Notes: generated by a model from the letters alone, not told the origin. Positions 44,792-54,433 are shown, numbered from the stretch's first letter. The stretch: 64,000 bases of DNA from Rhizobium sp. RU20A (GCF_900155885.1 NZ_FTMB01000014.1:21243-85242), one strand, 5' to 3'. Numbers and translations are program-made.

Positions 44792-45222
44792 GTGAGCCTG
44801 CAACCAGCACGACGCCGGCCGGGCGCAAGATCGTTCTCGTCGCGGCCTGCGCGCTCGTCGATGCGGACGGGCGCATTCTTCTCGCGCAGCGGCCGGAGGG
44901 AAAGTCGCTGGCCGGTCTCTGGGAGTTTCCGGGCGGCAAGGTCGAGCCCGGCGAGACGCCGGAGGAGACGCTGATCCGCGAACTCGAGGAAGAGCTCGGC
45001 ATCGCGACCAAGGTGGCGTGCCTGGCACCGTTGACCTTTGCCAGCCACACCTATGAAACCTTTCATCTGCTGATGCCGCTTTATGTCTGCCGCCGCTTCG
45101 AGGGCGTGCCGCACGGGCGCGAAGGGCAGGCCATCAAATGGGTACGGCCGAAGGCGCTGCGCGATTATCCGATGCCGCCGGCCGACGAGCCGTTGATCCC
45201 GTTCCTGATCGATCTCCTGTGA
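44788..45222 (+). CDS. mutT: MutT-type Nudix hydrolase (8-oxo-dGTP diphosphatase)
   Basis: A 144-aa Nudix protein that removes oxidised dGTP from the nucleotide pool and so prevents A-to-C transversions. A complete Nudix box spans residues 49-71 (GGKVEPGET, then RELEEELG), preceded by LLAQRPEGKSLAGLWEFP as in MutT. The position 3' of argJ and the GNAT gene is conserved in rhizobia, as I recall. MutT is the best guess, but another Nudix specificity cannot be excluded. Confidence 0.88.
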   Translation: MSEPATSTTPAGRKIVLVAACALVDADGRILLAQRPEGKSLAGLWEFPGGKVEPGETPEETLIRELEEELGIATKVACLAPLTFASHTYETFHLLMPLYVCRRFEGVPHGREGQAIKWVRPKALRDYPMPPADEPLIPFLIDLL

Positions 45223-45368
45223 ACAGCCCGCTTTTGCGGCTGGCATTAAGGATTCATTTATCCTGATGCGGGACAATTCGACCACTGCGGCATGTGCCTG
45301 CTCAATGACATGAATGCGAAGGTCGGATGGCTGCGGCGCCATCCATGCCTTCGTTGTGTGAGGCGTCA

Positions 45369-45689
45369 ATGGTTGAAGACGATTTCTGGAGAACCGTGCG
45401 CGACAAGGATCGCATGATGCGGCACGGACGGCGCATGGGCGCCCTCAATCTCGCCCTCCTGTTCGGCACGGCCGTGATCGCGCTGACGCTTATCCTGACG
45501 CCGATGATTGCCGATGAAAAGGATACGAGCGTGCTGGCAAACGCCCCGCTTGGGCCCGACACAATGACCACGGGCTCGATCCCGGATGGCGGCGATGCCA
45601 AGCGCTACACGGTCCGCCGCAGCGTGCTGCAGCCCATGCCGGGTGCGGTCTGCATCGTCGATGCCAATGGAAGCCACAGCGGCTGCTGA
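45369..45689 (+). CDS. small single-pass membrane protein, function unknown
   Basis: A 106-aa protein. A charged cytoplasmic N-terminus (MVEDDFWRTVRDKDRMMRHG) is followed by one transmembrane helix near residues 25-47 (NLALLFGTAVIALTLILTPM) and a periplasmic tail with TTGSIPDGGDAKRYTVRRS and two cysteines near the end. Similar small proteins are common hypothetical genes in Rhizobiaceae; I know no function. ATG at 45369 preferred over a frame start 42 bases upstream. A CtrA-like TTAA-N7-TTTA lies at 45246-45260. Confidence 0.7.
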   Translation: MVEDDFWRTVRDKDRMMRHGRRMGALNLALLFGTAVIALTLILTPMIADEKDTSVLANAPLGPDTMTTGSIPDGGDAKRYTVRRSVLQPMPGAVCIVDANGSHSGC

Positions 45690-45951
45690 AGCGCCGCAGA
45701 CTTGTGAGAAGCCGTTCACCAACTCTCATGCCGCGTGAAAAACGAAAGATCGACCACCTCAGTTTGTAGTGTCTTAACGTGCCGGCTGTAAGCTTGCGTC
45801 TGCTCTGCTGCATAACGACCGCGGCAAAGACAAGACGATGCATGCGTTTCAGGCAGCAGTAGCGGAGATGAACCCTCACCGACTGCGAATGCCAACGCGG
45901 TGGTGCTGACCGGCGGGCGCCGCGTTTTCTCGCCGGTACGAGTTTGTTTTC

Positions 45952-46125
45952 ATGCGGATTTTGATACGGCTTTTTCAGCAGGCGAGCGGCGCAACGGCGA
46001 TTGAATACGCCCTTATTGCCGGGATTATCGGTACCGCCCTGGTGGCCGGTCTTGGTGCGACGGGTAACAATCTGGAAGCGGTGTTCAATACCATCTCCAC
46101 GCATGTCAGCAACCCAGCAGGGTGA
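45952..46125 (+). CDS. Flp/Fap family type IVb pilin
   Basis: A 57-aa prepilin. A short basic leader (MRILIRLFQQASG) precedes the hallmark ATAIEYALIAG, where prepilin peptidase cuts before the hydrophobic helix and the Glu at mature position 5 is conserved. The helix IEYALIAGIIGTALVAGLG and the short C-terminus match the Flp subunit of Tad pili. No cpa or tad assembly genes lie nearby, so this is a lone pilin that would depend on a Tad locus elsewhere. The gap 45690-45951 before it holds no other gene. Confidence 0.88.
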   Translation: MRILIRLFQQASGATAIEYALIAGIIGTALVAGLGATGNNLEAVFNTISTHVSNPAG

Positions 46126-46192
46126 GGTCAACTGACATCGGTGAGCATGGCAGGTTCGCCGGAGAGCCGGTCCAGAGTGGCGTCGCTCTCGT

Positions 46193-47074
46193 TCAGTCGC
46201 CCTGTTGCGTACGCTGCGCCGCAGGATTAAGCGCGTCGGCAAGGCTCATGCGGGCGGAGCCGGGCTTCAACGGCTTCTGCTGGCTCTCATGCGGAGCCCA
46301 GCCGGACGCATAGATCACGCTGAAAGTCGCGCGGATTCGGCTGTCCGGATCGGCAAAGCGCGTCGCATAGAGTTCTGCAGCCCTTAGGAAGAACTGCCTC
46401 GAGACGGGGCGCCGGCTGCGCGTTGCCAGCGGATTGGTCATGCCCATGGCCCGCAGGTCCTTCATCAGGTCAAAGAGCGAGGCGTAGCGTACCGTGTAGG
46501 TCTCGACGTCCGTCACGGGAAGGGCGAGGCCGGCGCGCTGCAGCAGGGCGCCGATGTCGCGTACGTCTGCGAAGGGAACGACGCGGGGGCTGGCTCCGCC
46601 GGTCAGTTCGCTCTCCGCTTCGAGCAGAACCTCGCGCAACTCCTGCAACGTGCCGGCGCCGGGAATGGCCGCGAGGAAGAGTCCATCCGGGGAGAGCGCG
46701 CGGCGGATCTGGATGAAGGCGCCGGGCGTGTCGTTGGTCAGATGCAGCGCAAGCGGCGAGACAATGAGGTTCATCTCGCCTGGAGCAAGCGGAACGGTTT
46801 CGAGCGTGGCGACCTGCCCGTCGGCAGGGGCGAGTCCTTCCATTTCGACGCGCGTGACGGCGCCGACCTTGCCGGTCGCCTTCAGGGCTGCGGCGACGGC
46901 CGGGGTGGCGCCATGCAGCACGGCGGCCTTTTCGAACCGGCGCTCGACCACGGCAAGGCGCCCGGCAAGCTCGTCGGCAACCAGATTCATCAGAAAATCG
47001 GCACCCGGCACCGCGGCACGCACCGCGCGATGGCGACGCTGCGCGATCAGCGGCTGGTCAAAGATGGTTTCCAC
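46193..47074 (-). CDS. SAM-dependent methyltransferase-like protein (BioC/NDUFAF5 family)
   Basis: A 293-aa protein of the family that includes mitochondrial NDUFAF5. The C-terminal half fits: SPLALHLTNDTPGAFIQIRR, GLFLAAIPGAGTLQELR, RYASLFDLMKDLRAMG and YASGWAPHESQQKPL. In place of the glycine-rich SAM motif (DLGCGTG) the expected position reads AVLHGATPA, so SAM binding may be weak or altered. The start is a GTG at 47074 behind AAGGAACC; an upstream alternative adds 14 residues. Divergent from comF. Confidence 0.8.
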   Translation of the reverse strand: METIFDQPLIAQRRHRAVRAAVPGADFLMNLVADELAGRLAVVERRFEKAAVLHGATPAVAAALKATGKVGAVTRVEMEGLAPADGQVATLETVPLAPGEMNLIVSPLALHLTNDTPGAFIQIRRALSPDGLFLAAIPGAGTLQELREVLLEAESELTGGASPRVVPFADVRDIGALLQRAGLALPVTDVETYTVRYASLFDLMKDLRAMGMTNPLATRSRRPVSRQFFLRAAELYATRFADPDSRIRATFSVIYASGWAPHESQQKPLKPGSARMSLADALNPAAQRTQQGD

Positions 47075-47231
47075 GTTATGGTTCCTTCTGGCAGCGCTCG
47101 GATCAGCAAGCCACATCCTACTGGCTTCTCCGGTCGCCGCACCTTGAAGCGTGCCGTCATTGCAAAACCGCTACGGATTTTTGCGCGACATGTTTCGTCC
47201 TGAATGGCGAGGCCGGAGGGTGAAGTCAACC

Positions 47232-48020
47232 ATGGGGGACAACGAGGACACATGGCGCCTCGGGGGCAAGGCAGGCCTTCCAGCGGCGTGGCTGCGGCGT
47301 GCCGGCCGATCCGTCCTGGACGCCGTCTTTCCGCCCGTCTGCGTTTCGTGCAACCGCCTCGTTTCGACGCCGCAAGCGCTTTGCCCCATCTGCTGGTCCG
47401 GCCTCACCTTCCTCGAAAAGCCCTATTGCCCCGTGCTGGGCCTGCCCTTTGCGCATGATCTCGGTGACGGCGTCCTGTCGGTGGAAGCAATCGCCGATCC
47501 GCCCGTCTTCGAGCGGTTGCGCAGCGCCGTCGTCTACGAGGGCGCGGCGCGTCACCTCGTTCATTCCCTAAAATATGCCGATCGGGGCGATCTTGCACCG
47601 ATGATGGCGTCCTGGATGCTGCGGGCCTCGGACGGGCTCGTGGATGGGTGCGAGGGCATCGTCGCCGTTCCGCTGCACCGATACCGGCTCTGGCGCCGCC
47701 GGTTCAACCAGTCGGCGGATCTGGCCCGGCACATCGCCACCCTTTCCGGCCGGCCGTTTCTTGCCCATGCGCTCATCCGGCAGCGGCGCACGCTGACGCA
47801 GGTCGGTCTTGGCGCCCGCGCCCGCGTCGAGAATGTGCGCGGCGCCTTTCGGGTGCCGGTCGACGAGGCCGGCGTCCTTGTCGGCAAGCGCCTCCTTCTT
47901 ATCGACGATGTCTATACGACCGGCGCGACGGTGGAGGCGGCGAGCCGCGCGCTTCTGAAGGCCGGCGCTGTTTCCGTTTCGGTTTTGACCTTTGCAAGAG
48001 CCCTGCCCGGTCATATATGA
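47232..48020 (+). CDS. ComF family protein (phosphoribosyltransferase fold)
   Basis: A 262-aa ComF/GntX homologue. An N-terminal zinc-ribbon-like region has cysteine pairs in CVSCNRLVSTPQALCPICW, and the C-terminal domain has the PRPP-binding motif LLLIDDVYTTGAT plus the RRRFNQSADLARHIA helix. ComF has a role in DNA uptake in naturally competent bacteria; elsewhere it is uncertain. ATG at 47232 behind GGAGGGTGA. It is transcribed toward grxC with a 15-bp perfect hairpin in between. Confidence 0.9.
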   Translation: MGDNEDTWRLGGKAGLPAAWLRRAGRSVLDAVFPPVCVSCNRLVSTPQALCPICWSGLTFLEKPYCPVLGLPFAHDLGDGVLSVEAIADPPVFERLRSAVVYEGAARHLVHSLKYADRGDLAPMMASWMLRASDGLVDGCEGIVAVPLHRYRLWRRRFNQSADLARHIATLSGRPFLAHALIRQRRTLTQVGLGARARVENVRGAFRVPVDEAGVLVGKRLLLIDDVYTTGATVEAASRALLKAGAVSVSVLTFARALPGHI

Positions 48021-48090
48021 GAGGAGCGGCCATGGAATGGCGCAGCCGCGTCGGTCAACGGCGCCCTGCCTCCCTGGCCCCGGTCTTTTC

Positions 48091-48130
48091 GCAGTCCGGC
48101 CGCAAGGCGAAGGCTTTGCGGCCGGACTGC
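48091..48130 (+). other. 15-bp perfect stem-loop between comF and grxC
   Basis: Arms at 48091-48105 and 48116-48130 are exact complements (GCAGTCCGGCCGCAA and its reverse complement) around a 10-base loop. No T-run follows on either strand, so it is not a standard terminator. It lies 19 bases upstream of the grxC ATG, just before its ribosome-binding site. Confidence 0.7.
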
Positions 48131-48149
48131 CCCAACGAGCAGGATAATC

Positions 48150-48407
48150 ATGGCCTCGGTCGTCATCTACACACGTCAGTTTTGCGGCTATTGCTCCGCA
48201 GCCAAGAAGCTTCTGGAAACGAAGGGCGTCTCGTTCGTCGAGCACGACGCGACCAATGCGCCGGAGATCCGCCAGGAAATGATCAAGCGCGCCAATGGTG
48301 GCTCCACCTTCCCTCAGATCTTCATCAACGACACCCATGTCGGCGGTTGCGACGACCTGCATGCGCTGGACCGCGCCGGCAAACTCGACGACATGCTGGC
48401 GGCGTGA
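48150..48407 (+). CDS. grxC: glutaredoxin 3
   Basis: An 85-aa dithiol glutaredoxin with active site CGYC (residues 12-15), the cis-Pro in TFPQIFI and the glutathione-binding GGCDDL. It reduces protein disulfides with glutathione. Length and pattern match bacterial Grx3. ATG at 48150 behind AGGATAA. Followed after 17 bp by the carbon-nitrogen hydrolase gene, a known rhizobial order. Confidence 0.95.
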   Translation: MASVVIYTRQFCGYCSAAKKLLETKGVSFVEHDATNAPEIRQEMIKRANGGSTFPQIFINDTHVGGCDDLHALDRAGKLDDMLAA

Positions 48408-48424
48408 CACGAAAGGACGGCGCG

Positions 48425-49282
48425 ATGACGATCAAGGTGGCAGCCGTGCAGATGTGCTCTGGGGTTGATCCCGAGCGCAATGCCGCGGCAATGGAGCGCC
48501 TCGTGCGCGAGGCCGCCGGTCATGGCGCGCGCTATATCCAGACGCCAGAAATGACGGGCGCCGTTCAGGCCGACCGGTCCGGTCTTCGCGCCGTGCTGAA
48601 GGCGGAGGGCGACGACCTGATCGTCAAGACCGCGGCGCGGCTGGCCGGCGAGCTCGGCGTTCACCTTCACATCGGTTCGACCGCCATTGCGCTTGCCGAC
48701 GGCAAGATCGCCAATCGCGGCTTTCTCTTCGGGCCTGACGGCGCCAAGCTGCTGCATTACGACAAGATCCACATGTTCGACGTCGATCTCGACAATGGCG
48801 AGAGCTGGCGCGAAAGTGCGGCCTACACTCCGGGGGCATGCGCCCGCGTGGCGGCGCTTCCCTTCGGCACGATGGGCTTTGCCATTTGCTACGATGTGCG
48901 GTTCCCCGAGCTTTTCCGCTCGCAGGCTGTCGCGGGTGCGGAGATCATGACGGTTCCGGCTGCCTTTACGAAGCAGACGGGCGAGGCGCACTGGGAAATT
49001 CTGCTGAGAGCCCGCGCCATCGAAAACGGCGTCTTCGTCATCGCGGCTGCCCAGGCCGGCAAGCATGAGGACGGGCGCGAGACCTTCGGCCACTCGCTGG
49101 TCATTGATCCCTGGGGACGCGTGCTCGGCATGGCCGACGGCGCTGGCGAGGCGATCGTAATCGCAGAGGTCGATGCGTCGCAATCGGCTGCCGCGCGCGC
49201 CAAGATTCCCAATTTGAAGAATGCCCGCAGCTTCACGGTGGAGACCGTTGACGCGGGCCTGGCAGGGGGCAAGGCCGCTTGA
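48425..49282 (+). CDS. carbon-nitrogen hydrolase, Nit1/Nit2-like amidase
   Basis: A 285-aa nitrilase-superfamily amidase with the full triad: Glu42 (QTPEMTG), Lys114 (HYDKIHMFD) and Cys155 (FAICYDVRFPE). This branch includes mammalian Nit1 and E. coli YbeM-type deaminated-glutathione amidases, so repair of deaminated glutathione or omega-amidase activity is likely; the position after glutaredoxin fits. ATG at 48425. Its stop overlaps the TTG start of the DUF1178 gene (TTGA). Confidence 0.9.
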   Translation: MTIKVAAVQMCSGVDPERNAAAMERLVREAAGHGARYIQTPEMTGAVQADRSGLRAVLKAEGDDLIVKTAARLAGELGVHLHIGSTAIALADGKIANRGFLFGPDGAKLLHYDKIHMFDVDLDNGESWRESAAYTPGACARVAALPFGTMGFAICYDVRFPELFRSQAVAGAEIMTVPAAFTKQTGEAHWEILLRARAIENGVFVIAAAQAGKHEDGRETFGHSLVIDPWGRVLGMADGAGEAIVIAEVDASQSAAARAKIPNLKNARSFTVETVDAGLAGGKAA

Positions 49283-49707
49283 TCCGCTATCAGCTCTCCT
49301 GCGATCAGGCCCATGCCTTCGAAGGATGGTTTTCGAATTCGGACGATTTCGACCGGCAGGTTGCGACGGGCTTCCTGACCTGCCCTGTCTGCGGTTCCCC
49401 GCATGTGTCCAAGGCGCTGATGGCGCCGTCCGTTTCCACCGCGCGCGGCAAGGAACAGCGCCAGCAGGTGGTGATGGATGCGGCGCGCAGCGAAGTCATC
49501 TCCAAGATGCGCGAGATGGTGCAGACGATCCGCGCCAATGCCGAGGATGTCGGAGAGCGTTTTCCGGAGGAAGCGCGGCGTATCCATTATGGCGAGGCGG
49601 AGCAGCGGGGCCTCATCGGTCAGGCGAGCCTGAAGGAGGCTGCGGCGCTCATCGAAGAAGGCATCGAGATCGCGCCGCTGCCGGTTCTGCCGGAAGATGC
49701 GAACTGA
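49279..49707 (+). CDS. DUF1178 family protein
   Basis: A 142-aa protein. The N-terminus IRYQLSCDQAHAFEGWF and CPVCGSPHVSKALMAP form a small zinc-ribbon-like fold typical of DUF1178; the rest is helical with EMVQTIRANAEDVGERF. Function unknown. The family normally starts MIRY, which here is read from TTG overlapping the upstream TGA (TTGA), so this non-ATG start is almost certainly real and makes translation depend on termination of the amidase gene. Confidence 0.88.
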   Translation: MIRYQLSCDQAHAFEGWFSNSDDFDRQVATGFLTCPVCGSPHVSKALMAPSVSTARGKEQRQQVVMDAARSEVISKMREMVQTIRANAEDVGERFPEEARRIHYGEAEQRGLIGQASLKEAAALIEEGIEIAPLPVLPEDAN

Positions 49708-49711
49708 ACGC

Positions 49712-50476
49712 TCAGGCTTCGCCAGCGACGTCCTTGGCACGGCGCGCGATCATCATGTAGTTCACGTCCATGTCCGCGGAGAGATTCCACTGATTGGAGA
49801 AGGGGTTGAAAAATACCCCCGTGCGGTCCGTGACGGTCAATCCGGCGCTCCCGAGCGGACCTTCGATCTCCTCCGGCTTCACCAGCTTTTCATACTGATG
49901 CGTACCCTTTGGCAGCCAGCGGAGCACGGTCTCGGCGGCGAAAATGGCGAGCGCGCCGGCCTTCATCGTGCGGTTGATGGTGGCAACGAACATCATGCCG
50001 CCGGGGCGCACCATCGAGGCGCAGGTGGAGAGGAAGAAGGGCACGTCGGAGACGTGCTCGACGACTTCCATGTTGAGGATGATGTCGAAGGTCTCGCCGG
50101 CTTCGGCCAGCGCTTCGGCCGTCACGGCGCGATAATCGACGGAGACGCCGCTCATGGACGCATGAGTCTCGGCGATGCGGATGTTCTTCTCCGATGCGTC
50201 AGCCCCGACTACCTCGGCGCCGAGCCGGGCCATGGGCTCGGACAACAGGCCGCCGCCGCAGCCGATGTCGAGCAGACGCAGCCCGGCGAGCGGTTTTGGA
50301 GCGTGCGTATCGCGACCGAAGTTTTCCGAGGCCTTGTCCCTGATATAGCCAAGCCGGACGGGATTGAACTTGTGCAGCGGCCGGAACTTGCCCTTGGGGT
50401 TCCACCACTCGGCGGCAAGCGCGGAGAAGCGGTCGACTTCGCTCTGGTCGATGGTGGTGCGGGCGGTCTCGGTCAT
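49712..50476 (-). CDS. ubiG: ubiquinone biosynthesis O-methyltransferase UbiG
   Basis: A 254-aa SAM-dependent methyltransferase that carries out both O-methylations of ubiquinone synthesis. It has motif [25 protein letters not shown] and NMEVVEHV, and the N-terminal [18 protein letters not shown] typical of UbiG/Coq3. Start ATG at 50476. It is convergent with DUF1178 (4-bp gap) and divergent from lysC. No other ubi gene is in the window. Confidence 0.95.
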   Translation of the reverse strand: MTETARTTIDQSEVDRFSALAAEWWNPKGKFRPLHKFNPVRLGYIRDKASENFGRDTHAPKPLAGLRLLDIGCGGGLLSEPMARLGAEVVGADASEKNIRIAETHASMSGVSVDYRAVTAEALAEAGETFDIILNMEVVEHVSDVPFFLSTCASMVRPGGMMFVATINRTMKAGALAIFAAETVLRWLPKGTHQYEKLVKPEEIEGPLGSAGLTVTDRTGVFFNPFSNQWNLSADMDVNYMMIARRAKDVAGEA

Positions 50477-50705
50477 GGCGGTTTCCGTTCATCGGTCGTG
50501 CATCTGTCTCGTGAACAGGTCGGGCAGGCGGGCCCGCAAGTCAAGTGCGACGGATTTTCCTACGTATTGCGTGGTCGGGCGGATTGACGGCTATCGCTTC
50601 TGGCTTCGTGCCATTGCACGCCTGTCGCACATCCGCTAAGAGACCGCCGTCTTCCCCGGCCGCGGCGCCTTTCGCTGGCGGCCTTCACGCATACCGGTAG
50701 AAGCC

Positions 50706-51980
50706 ATGGCACGCATCGTGATGAAATTCGGCGGGACCTCCGTCGCTGATCTCAACCGCATCCACAATGTGGCCCGCCATGTGAAACGCGAGGTCGATGC
50801 CGGCCACGAGGTGGCTGTCGTCGTGTCCGCCATGTCCGGCAAGACCAACGAACTGGTCGCCTGGGTGCAGGGCATGCCGAAGGTGACGGGGGCGGAATCG
50901 CCTTTCTACGATGCGCGCGAATATGATGCCGTGGTCGCCTCCGGCGAACAGGTCACCTCCGGGCTTCTGGCCATCGCGTTGCAGTCGATGGGCATCAATG
51001 CCCGCTCCTGGCAGGGCTGGCAGATCGCGATCAAGACCGACAATGCGCATGGTTCGGCCCGCATCCAGGAGATCGACGGCACCGACATCATCCGCCGCAT
51101 GGGCGAGGGTCAGGTGGCCGTCATCGCCGGCTTCCAGGGCATCGGCCCGGACAACCGCATCGCGACGCTCGGGCGCGGCGGTTCGGATACGTCGGCGGTG
51201 GCGATCGCGGCGGCAGTCAAGGCCGATCGCTGCGACATTTATACCGATGTCGATGGCGTCTACACGACCGACCCGCGCATCGAGCCCAAGGCACGCCGCC
51301 TGAAGAAGATCGCCTTCGAGGAAATGCTCGAAATGGCCTCTCTCGGCGCCAAGGTGCTGCAGGTGCGCTCGGTGGAGCTTGCCATGGTGCACAAGGTGCG
51401 CACCTTCGTGCGCTCGTCTTTCGAAGATCCCGATGCGCCGGGCATGGGCGATCTCATGAACCCGCCCGGTACGCTGATTTGTGATGAGGATGAAATCGTG
51501 GAACAGGAAGTCGTCACCGGAATCGCCTATGCCAAGGATGAAGCGCAGATCTCGCTGCGGCGCGTTGCCGACCGTCCCGGAGTGTCGGCCGCGATCTTCG
51601 GCCCGCTGGCCGAAGCCCACATCAACGTCGACATGATCGTCCAGAACATTTCCGAGGACGGCTCGAAGACCGACATGACCTTCACCGTGCCTTCGGGCGA
51701 CGTGGACAAGGCGCTGAAGGTTCTCGAAGACGCCAAGGCGCAGGTCGGTTTCGACATCATCCAGAGCGAATCGGGCCTCGTGAAGGTTTCGGTCATCGGC
51801 ATCGGCATGCGCAGCCACGCCGGCGTTGCGGCGACCGCTTTCAAGGCACTTGCCGAAAAAGGCATCAACATCAAGGCGATCACGACGTCGGAAATCAAGA
51901 TTTCCATCCTGATCGATGGCGCCTATGCAGAACTTGCGGTTCGCACTTTGCATTCCGTCTACGGTCTGGATAAGACTTGA
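50706..51980 (+). CDS. lysC: aspartate kinase
   Basis: A 424-aa kinase that phosphorylates aspartate, the first step toward lysine, threonine and methionine. N-terminal KFGGTSVAD and [15 protein letters not shown] mark the catalytic amino-acid-kinase domain (1-250); two ACT domains follow (265-424) with [12 protein letters not shown] and [15 protein letters not shown], the allosteric sites. Start ATG at 50706; promoter not clear in the 229-bp gap to ubiG. Confidence 0.96.
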   Translation: MARIVMKFGGTSVADLNRIHNVARHVKREVDAGHEVAVVVSAMSGKTNELVAWVQGMPKVTGAESPFYDAREYDAVVASGEQVTSGLLAIALQSMGINARSWQGWQIAIKTDNAHGSARIQEIDGTDIIRRMGEGQVAVIAGFQGIGPDNRIATLGRGGSDTSAVAIAAAVKADRCDIYTDVDGVYTTDPRIEPKARRLKKIAFEEMLEMASLGAKVLQVRSVELAMVHKVRTFVRSSFEDPDAPGMGDLMNPPGTLICDEDEIVEQEVVTGIAYAKDEAQISLRRVADRPGVSAAIFGPLAEAHINVDMIVQNISEDGSKTDMTFTVPSGDVDKALKVLEDAKAQVGFDIIQSESGLVKVSVIGIGMRSHAGVAATAFKALAEKGINIKAITTSEIKISILIDGAYAELAVRTLHSVYGLDKT

Positions 51981-52073
51981 TCGAAGCGGTTCGCAAGGGC
52001 CGGCGACGGACGAAAGCCCGCCGTCGGCATTAGACGTCGCTGACGAACAAGTTCTTCCGGTGGAGCCTACGCG

Positions 52074-54344
52074 ATGAGAGATCTCTCCGCGGGTCCGCGC
52101 GTTCTTCTCAGGCGGCTGCGCGAACTTATGGCGGAGCCGCTCGAGCCGCAGGAGCGCCTTGACCAGATCGTACGCCAGATCGCCAGCAACATGGTGGCCG
52201 AGGTGTGCTCGGTCTATGTCCTGCGCTCGGATGGCGTGCTGGAGCTCTACGCCACCGAGGGTCTGAACCGGGAAGCCGTTCACCTGTCGCAGTTGAAGAT
52301 GGGGCAGGGCCTCGTCGGCACGATCGCGGCCTCGGCGCAGCCGCTCAATCTCTCCGATGCGCAGGCCCATCCGGCCTTCGCCTATCTCCCTGAAACGGGC
52401 GAAGAGATATACCACTCCTTCCTTGGTGTACCGATCCTCAGGACCGGACGCGCCCTCGGCGTTCTCGTCGTGCAGAACAAGGCGAGCCGCACCTATCGCG
52501 ATGACGAGGTGGAGGCGCTCGAGACGACCGCCATGGTCATGGCGGAAATGGTCGCCTCGGGCGACCTGAAGAAGATCACCCGTCCCGGTCTCGAGCTTGA
52601 CCTGTCGCGTCCCGTCTCCATCGATGGCGCCAGCTTCGGCGAAGGCATCGGGCTCGGCTACGTCGTGCTGCACGAGCCGCGCATCGTCGTGACGAACCTC
52701 CTGAACGAGGACAGCGAGCACGAATTGCAGCGTCTGGCCGAAGCGCTCGGCTCGCTGCGCATCTCCATCGACGACATGCTGTCGCGCCGCGATGTTTCCA
52801 TGGAGGGCGAGCACCGCGCGGTGCTCGAGACCTACCGCATGTTCGCCCATGACCGCGGCTGGGTGCGCAAGCTGGAAGAGGCGATCCGCAACGGCCTGAC
52901 GGCGGAAGCGGCGGTCGAGCGGGTGCAGAGCGAGACGAAGGCGCGCATGATGCGCCTGACGGATCCCTATCTGCGCGAGCGCATGCACGATTTCGACGAT
53001 CTCGCCAACCGGTTGCTGCGCCAGTTGACCGGTTATGGCGCGAAGATGTCGGCCAAGGATTTCCCGGACGACGCCATCATCGTGGCGCGTGCCATGGGCG
53101 CGGCGGAGCTGCTCGACTATCCGCGCCAGAATGTGCGCGGCCTCGTGCTGGAAGACGGCGCTGTGACGAGCCACGTCGTGATCGTTGCGCGCGCCATGGG
53201 CGTGCCGATCGTCGGGCAGGCGGCCGGCGTGGTGGCACTTGCCGAAAACGGCGATGCGATCATCATCGATGGCGATGACGGCAAGGTACATCTGCGCCCG
53301 GTTCAGGATTTGCAGAACGCCTATGGTGACAAGGTACGCTTCCGCGCCCGCCGGCAGGCGCAGTTCCGGGCGCTGCGCGATGTCGAGACGAAAACGCAGG
53401 ATGGCCTTCCCATCTCGCTCCAGATGAATGCCGGGCTTCTGGTCGATCTGCCGCATCTGCCGGAATCGGGGGCGGCCGGCATAGGGCTCTTCCGTACCGA
53501 GCTGCAATTCATGATCGCCTCCACCATGCCGAAGATGGAGGAGCAGGAAGCCTTCTACCGGCAGGTGCTGAAACAGGCCGGCGGCAAGCCCGTGACGTTC
53601 CGCACGCTCGATATCGGCGGCGACAAGGTCGTTCCCTACTTCCGTGCCACGGAAGAGGAAAACCCCGCGCTCGGCTGGCGGGCCATCCGCCTGTCGCTCG
53701 ATCGCCCGGGCCTTTTGCGCACGCAGTTGCGGGCAATGCTCAGGGCCGCCGCCGGCAACGAGCTGAAGCTGATGCTGCCGATGGTGACGGAGGTGTCGGA
53801 ACTGCGCGACGTCCGCGCCCTGTTGCAGAAGGAAATCGAGCGCCAGTCGAAGCTTGGCGAGCAATTGCCGCGCAAGCTGCAGTTCGGGGCCATGCTGGAA
53901 GTGCCAGCGCTGCTGTGGCAGCTGGACGAACTGATGGCGGAGGTGGATTTCGTCTCGGTCGGCTCCAACGATCTCTTCCAGTTCAGCATGGCGGTGGATC
54001 GCGGCAATGCCCGTGTTTCGGATCGCTTCGATGTGCTCGGCAAGCCGTTCCTGCGGATCCTGCGCGACATTGCGCGCGCCGGCCTGCGAAACGAGACGCC
54101 GGTGACATTGTGCGGTGAGATGGCCGGCAAGCCGCTCTGCGCCATGGCGCTGTTCGGCATCGGTTTCCGCGCCGTTTCCATGTCGCCGATCTCCATCGGT
54201 CCGGTGAAAGCCATGCTGTTGCAGCTCGATGCCGGCAAGCTAGCCGAACAGCTGAATGCCGCTCTCGACGACCACGCCGATGTCACGGCCTCGCTTCGGC
54301 CGATGCTGACGGAGTTTGCGGCAAAGAACGGCATTCCCGTCTAG
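52074..54344 (+). CDS. ptsP: phosphoenolpyruvate-protein phosphotransferase PtsP (EI-Ntr)
   Basis: A 756-aa enzyme I of the nitrogen PTS, which passes phosphate from PEP to NPr and then EIIA-Ntr, controlling potassium, nitrogen and carbon balance. It has an N-terminal GAF domain (about 20-160), a PEP-utiliser N-domain, the phosphohistidine segment GAVTSHVVIVARAMG (near 367), and the C-terminal PEP-binding barrel with GIGLFRTELQFM, RTLDIGGDK and GSNDLFQFSMAVDR. Gene order lysC-ptsP-prfA is conserved in rhizobia as I recall. Confidence 0.95.
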   Translation: MRDLSAGPRVLLRRLRELMAEPLEPQERLDQIVRQIASNMVAEVCSVYVLRSDGVLELYATEGLNREAVHLSQLKMGQGLVGTIAASAQPLNLSDAQAHPAFAYLPETGEEIYHSFLGVPILRTGRALGVLVVQNKASRTYRDDEVEALETTAMVMAEMVASGDLKKITRPGLELDLSRPVSIDGASFGEGIGLGYVVLHEPRIVVTNLLNEDSEHELQRLAEALGSLRISIDDMLSRRDVSMEGEHRAVLETYRMFAHDRGWVRKLEEAIRNGLTAEAAVERVQSETKARMMRLTDPYLRERMHDFDDLANRLLRQLTGYGAKMSAKDFPDDAIIVARAMGAAELLDYPRQNVRGLVLEDGAVTSHVVIVARAMGVPIVGQAAGVVALAENGDAIIIDGDDGKVHLRPVQDLQNAYGDKVRFRARRQAQFRALRDVETKTQDGLPISLQMNAGLLVDLPHLPESGAAGIGLFRTELQFMIASTMPKMEEQEAFYRQVLKQAGGKPVTFRTLDIGGDKVVPYFRATEEENPALGWRAIRLSLDRPGLLRTQLRAMLRAAAGNELKLMLPMVTEVSELRDVRALLQKEIERQSKLGEQLPRKLQFGAMLEVPALLWQLDELMAEVDFVSVGSNDLFQFSMAVDRGNARVSDRFDVLGKPFLRILRDIARAGLRNETPVTLCGEMAGKPLCAMALFGIGFRAVSMSPISIGPVKAMLLQLDAGKLAEQLNAALDDHADVTASLRPMLTEFAAKNGIPV

Positions 54345-54433
54345 CGACCCAACGGACACGACTGTTCACGCGCCTCCGCGCGCCCGGGACGCGGCTGTCA
54401 CGTGATCCCGAATACCGATGATCTGGAGTACCC

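Noticed and set aside
50685..53864. Minus-strand open frame of about 1,060 codons opposite lysC and ptsP
   Set aside because: It mirrors two unmistakable plus-strand genes; the protein is His/Arg-rich without any domain, as expected for an antisense shadow in GC-rich DNA.
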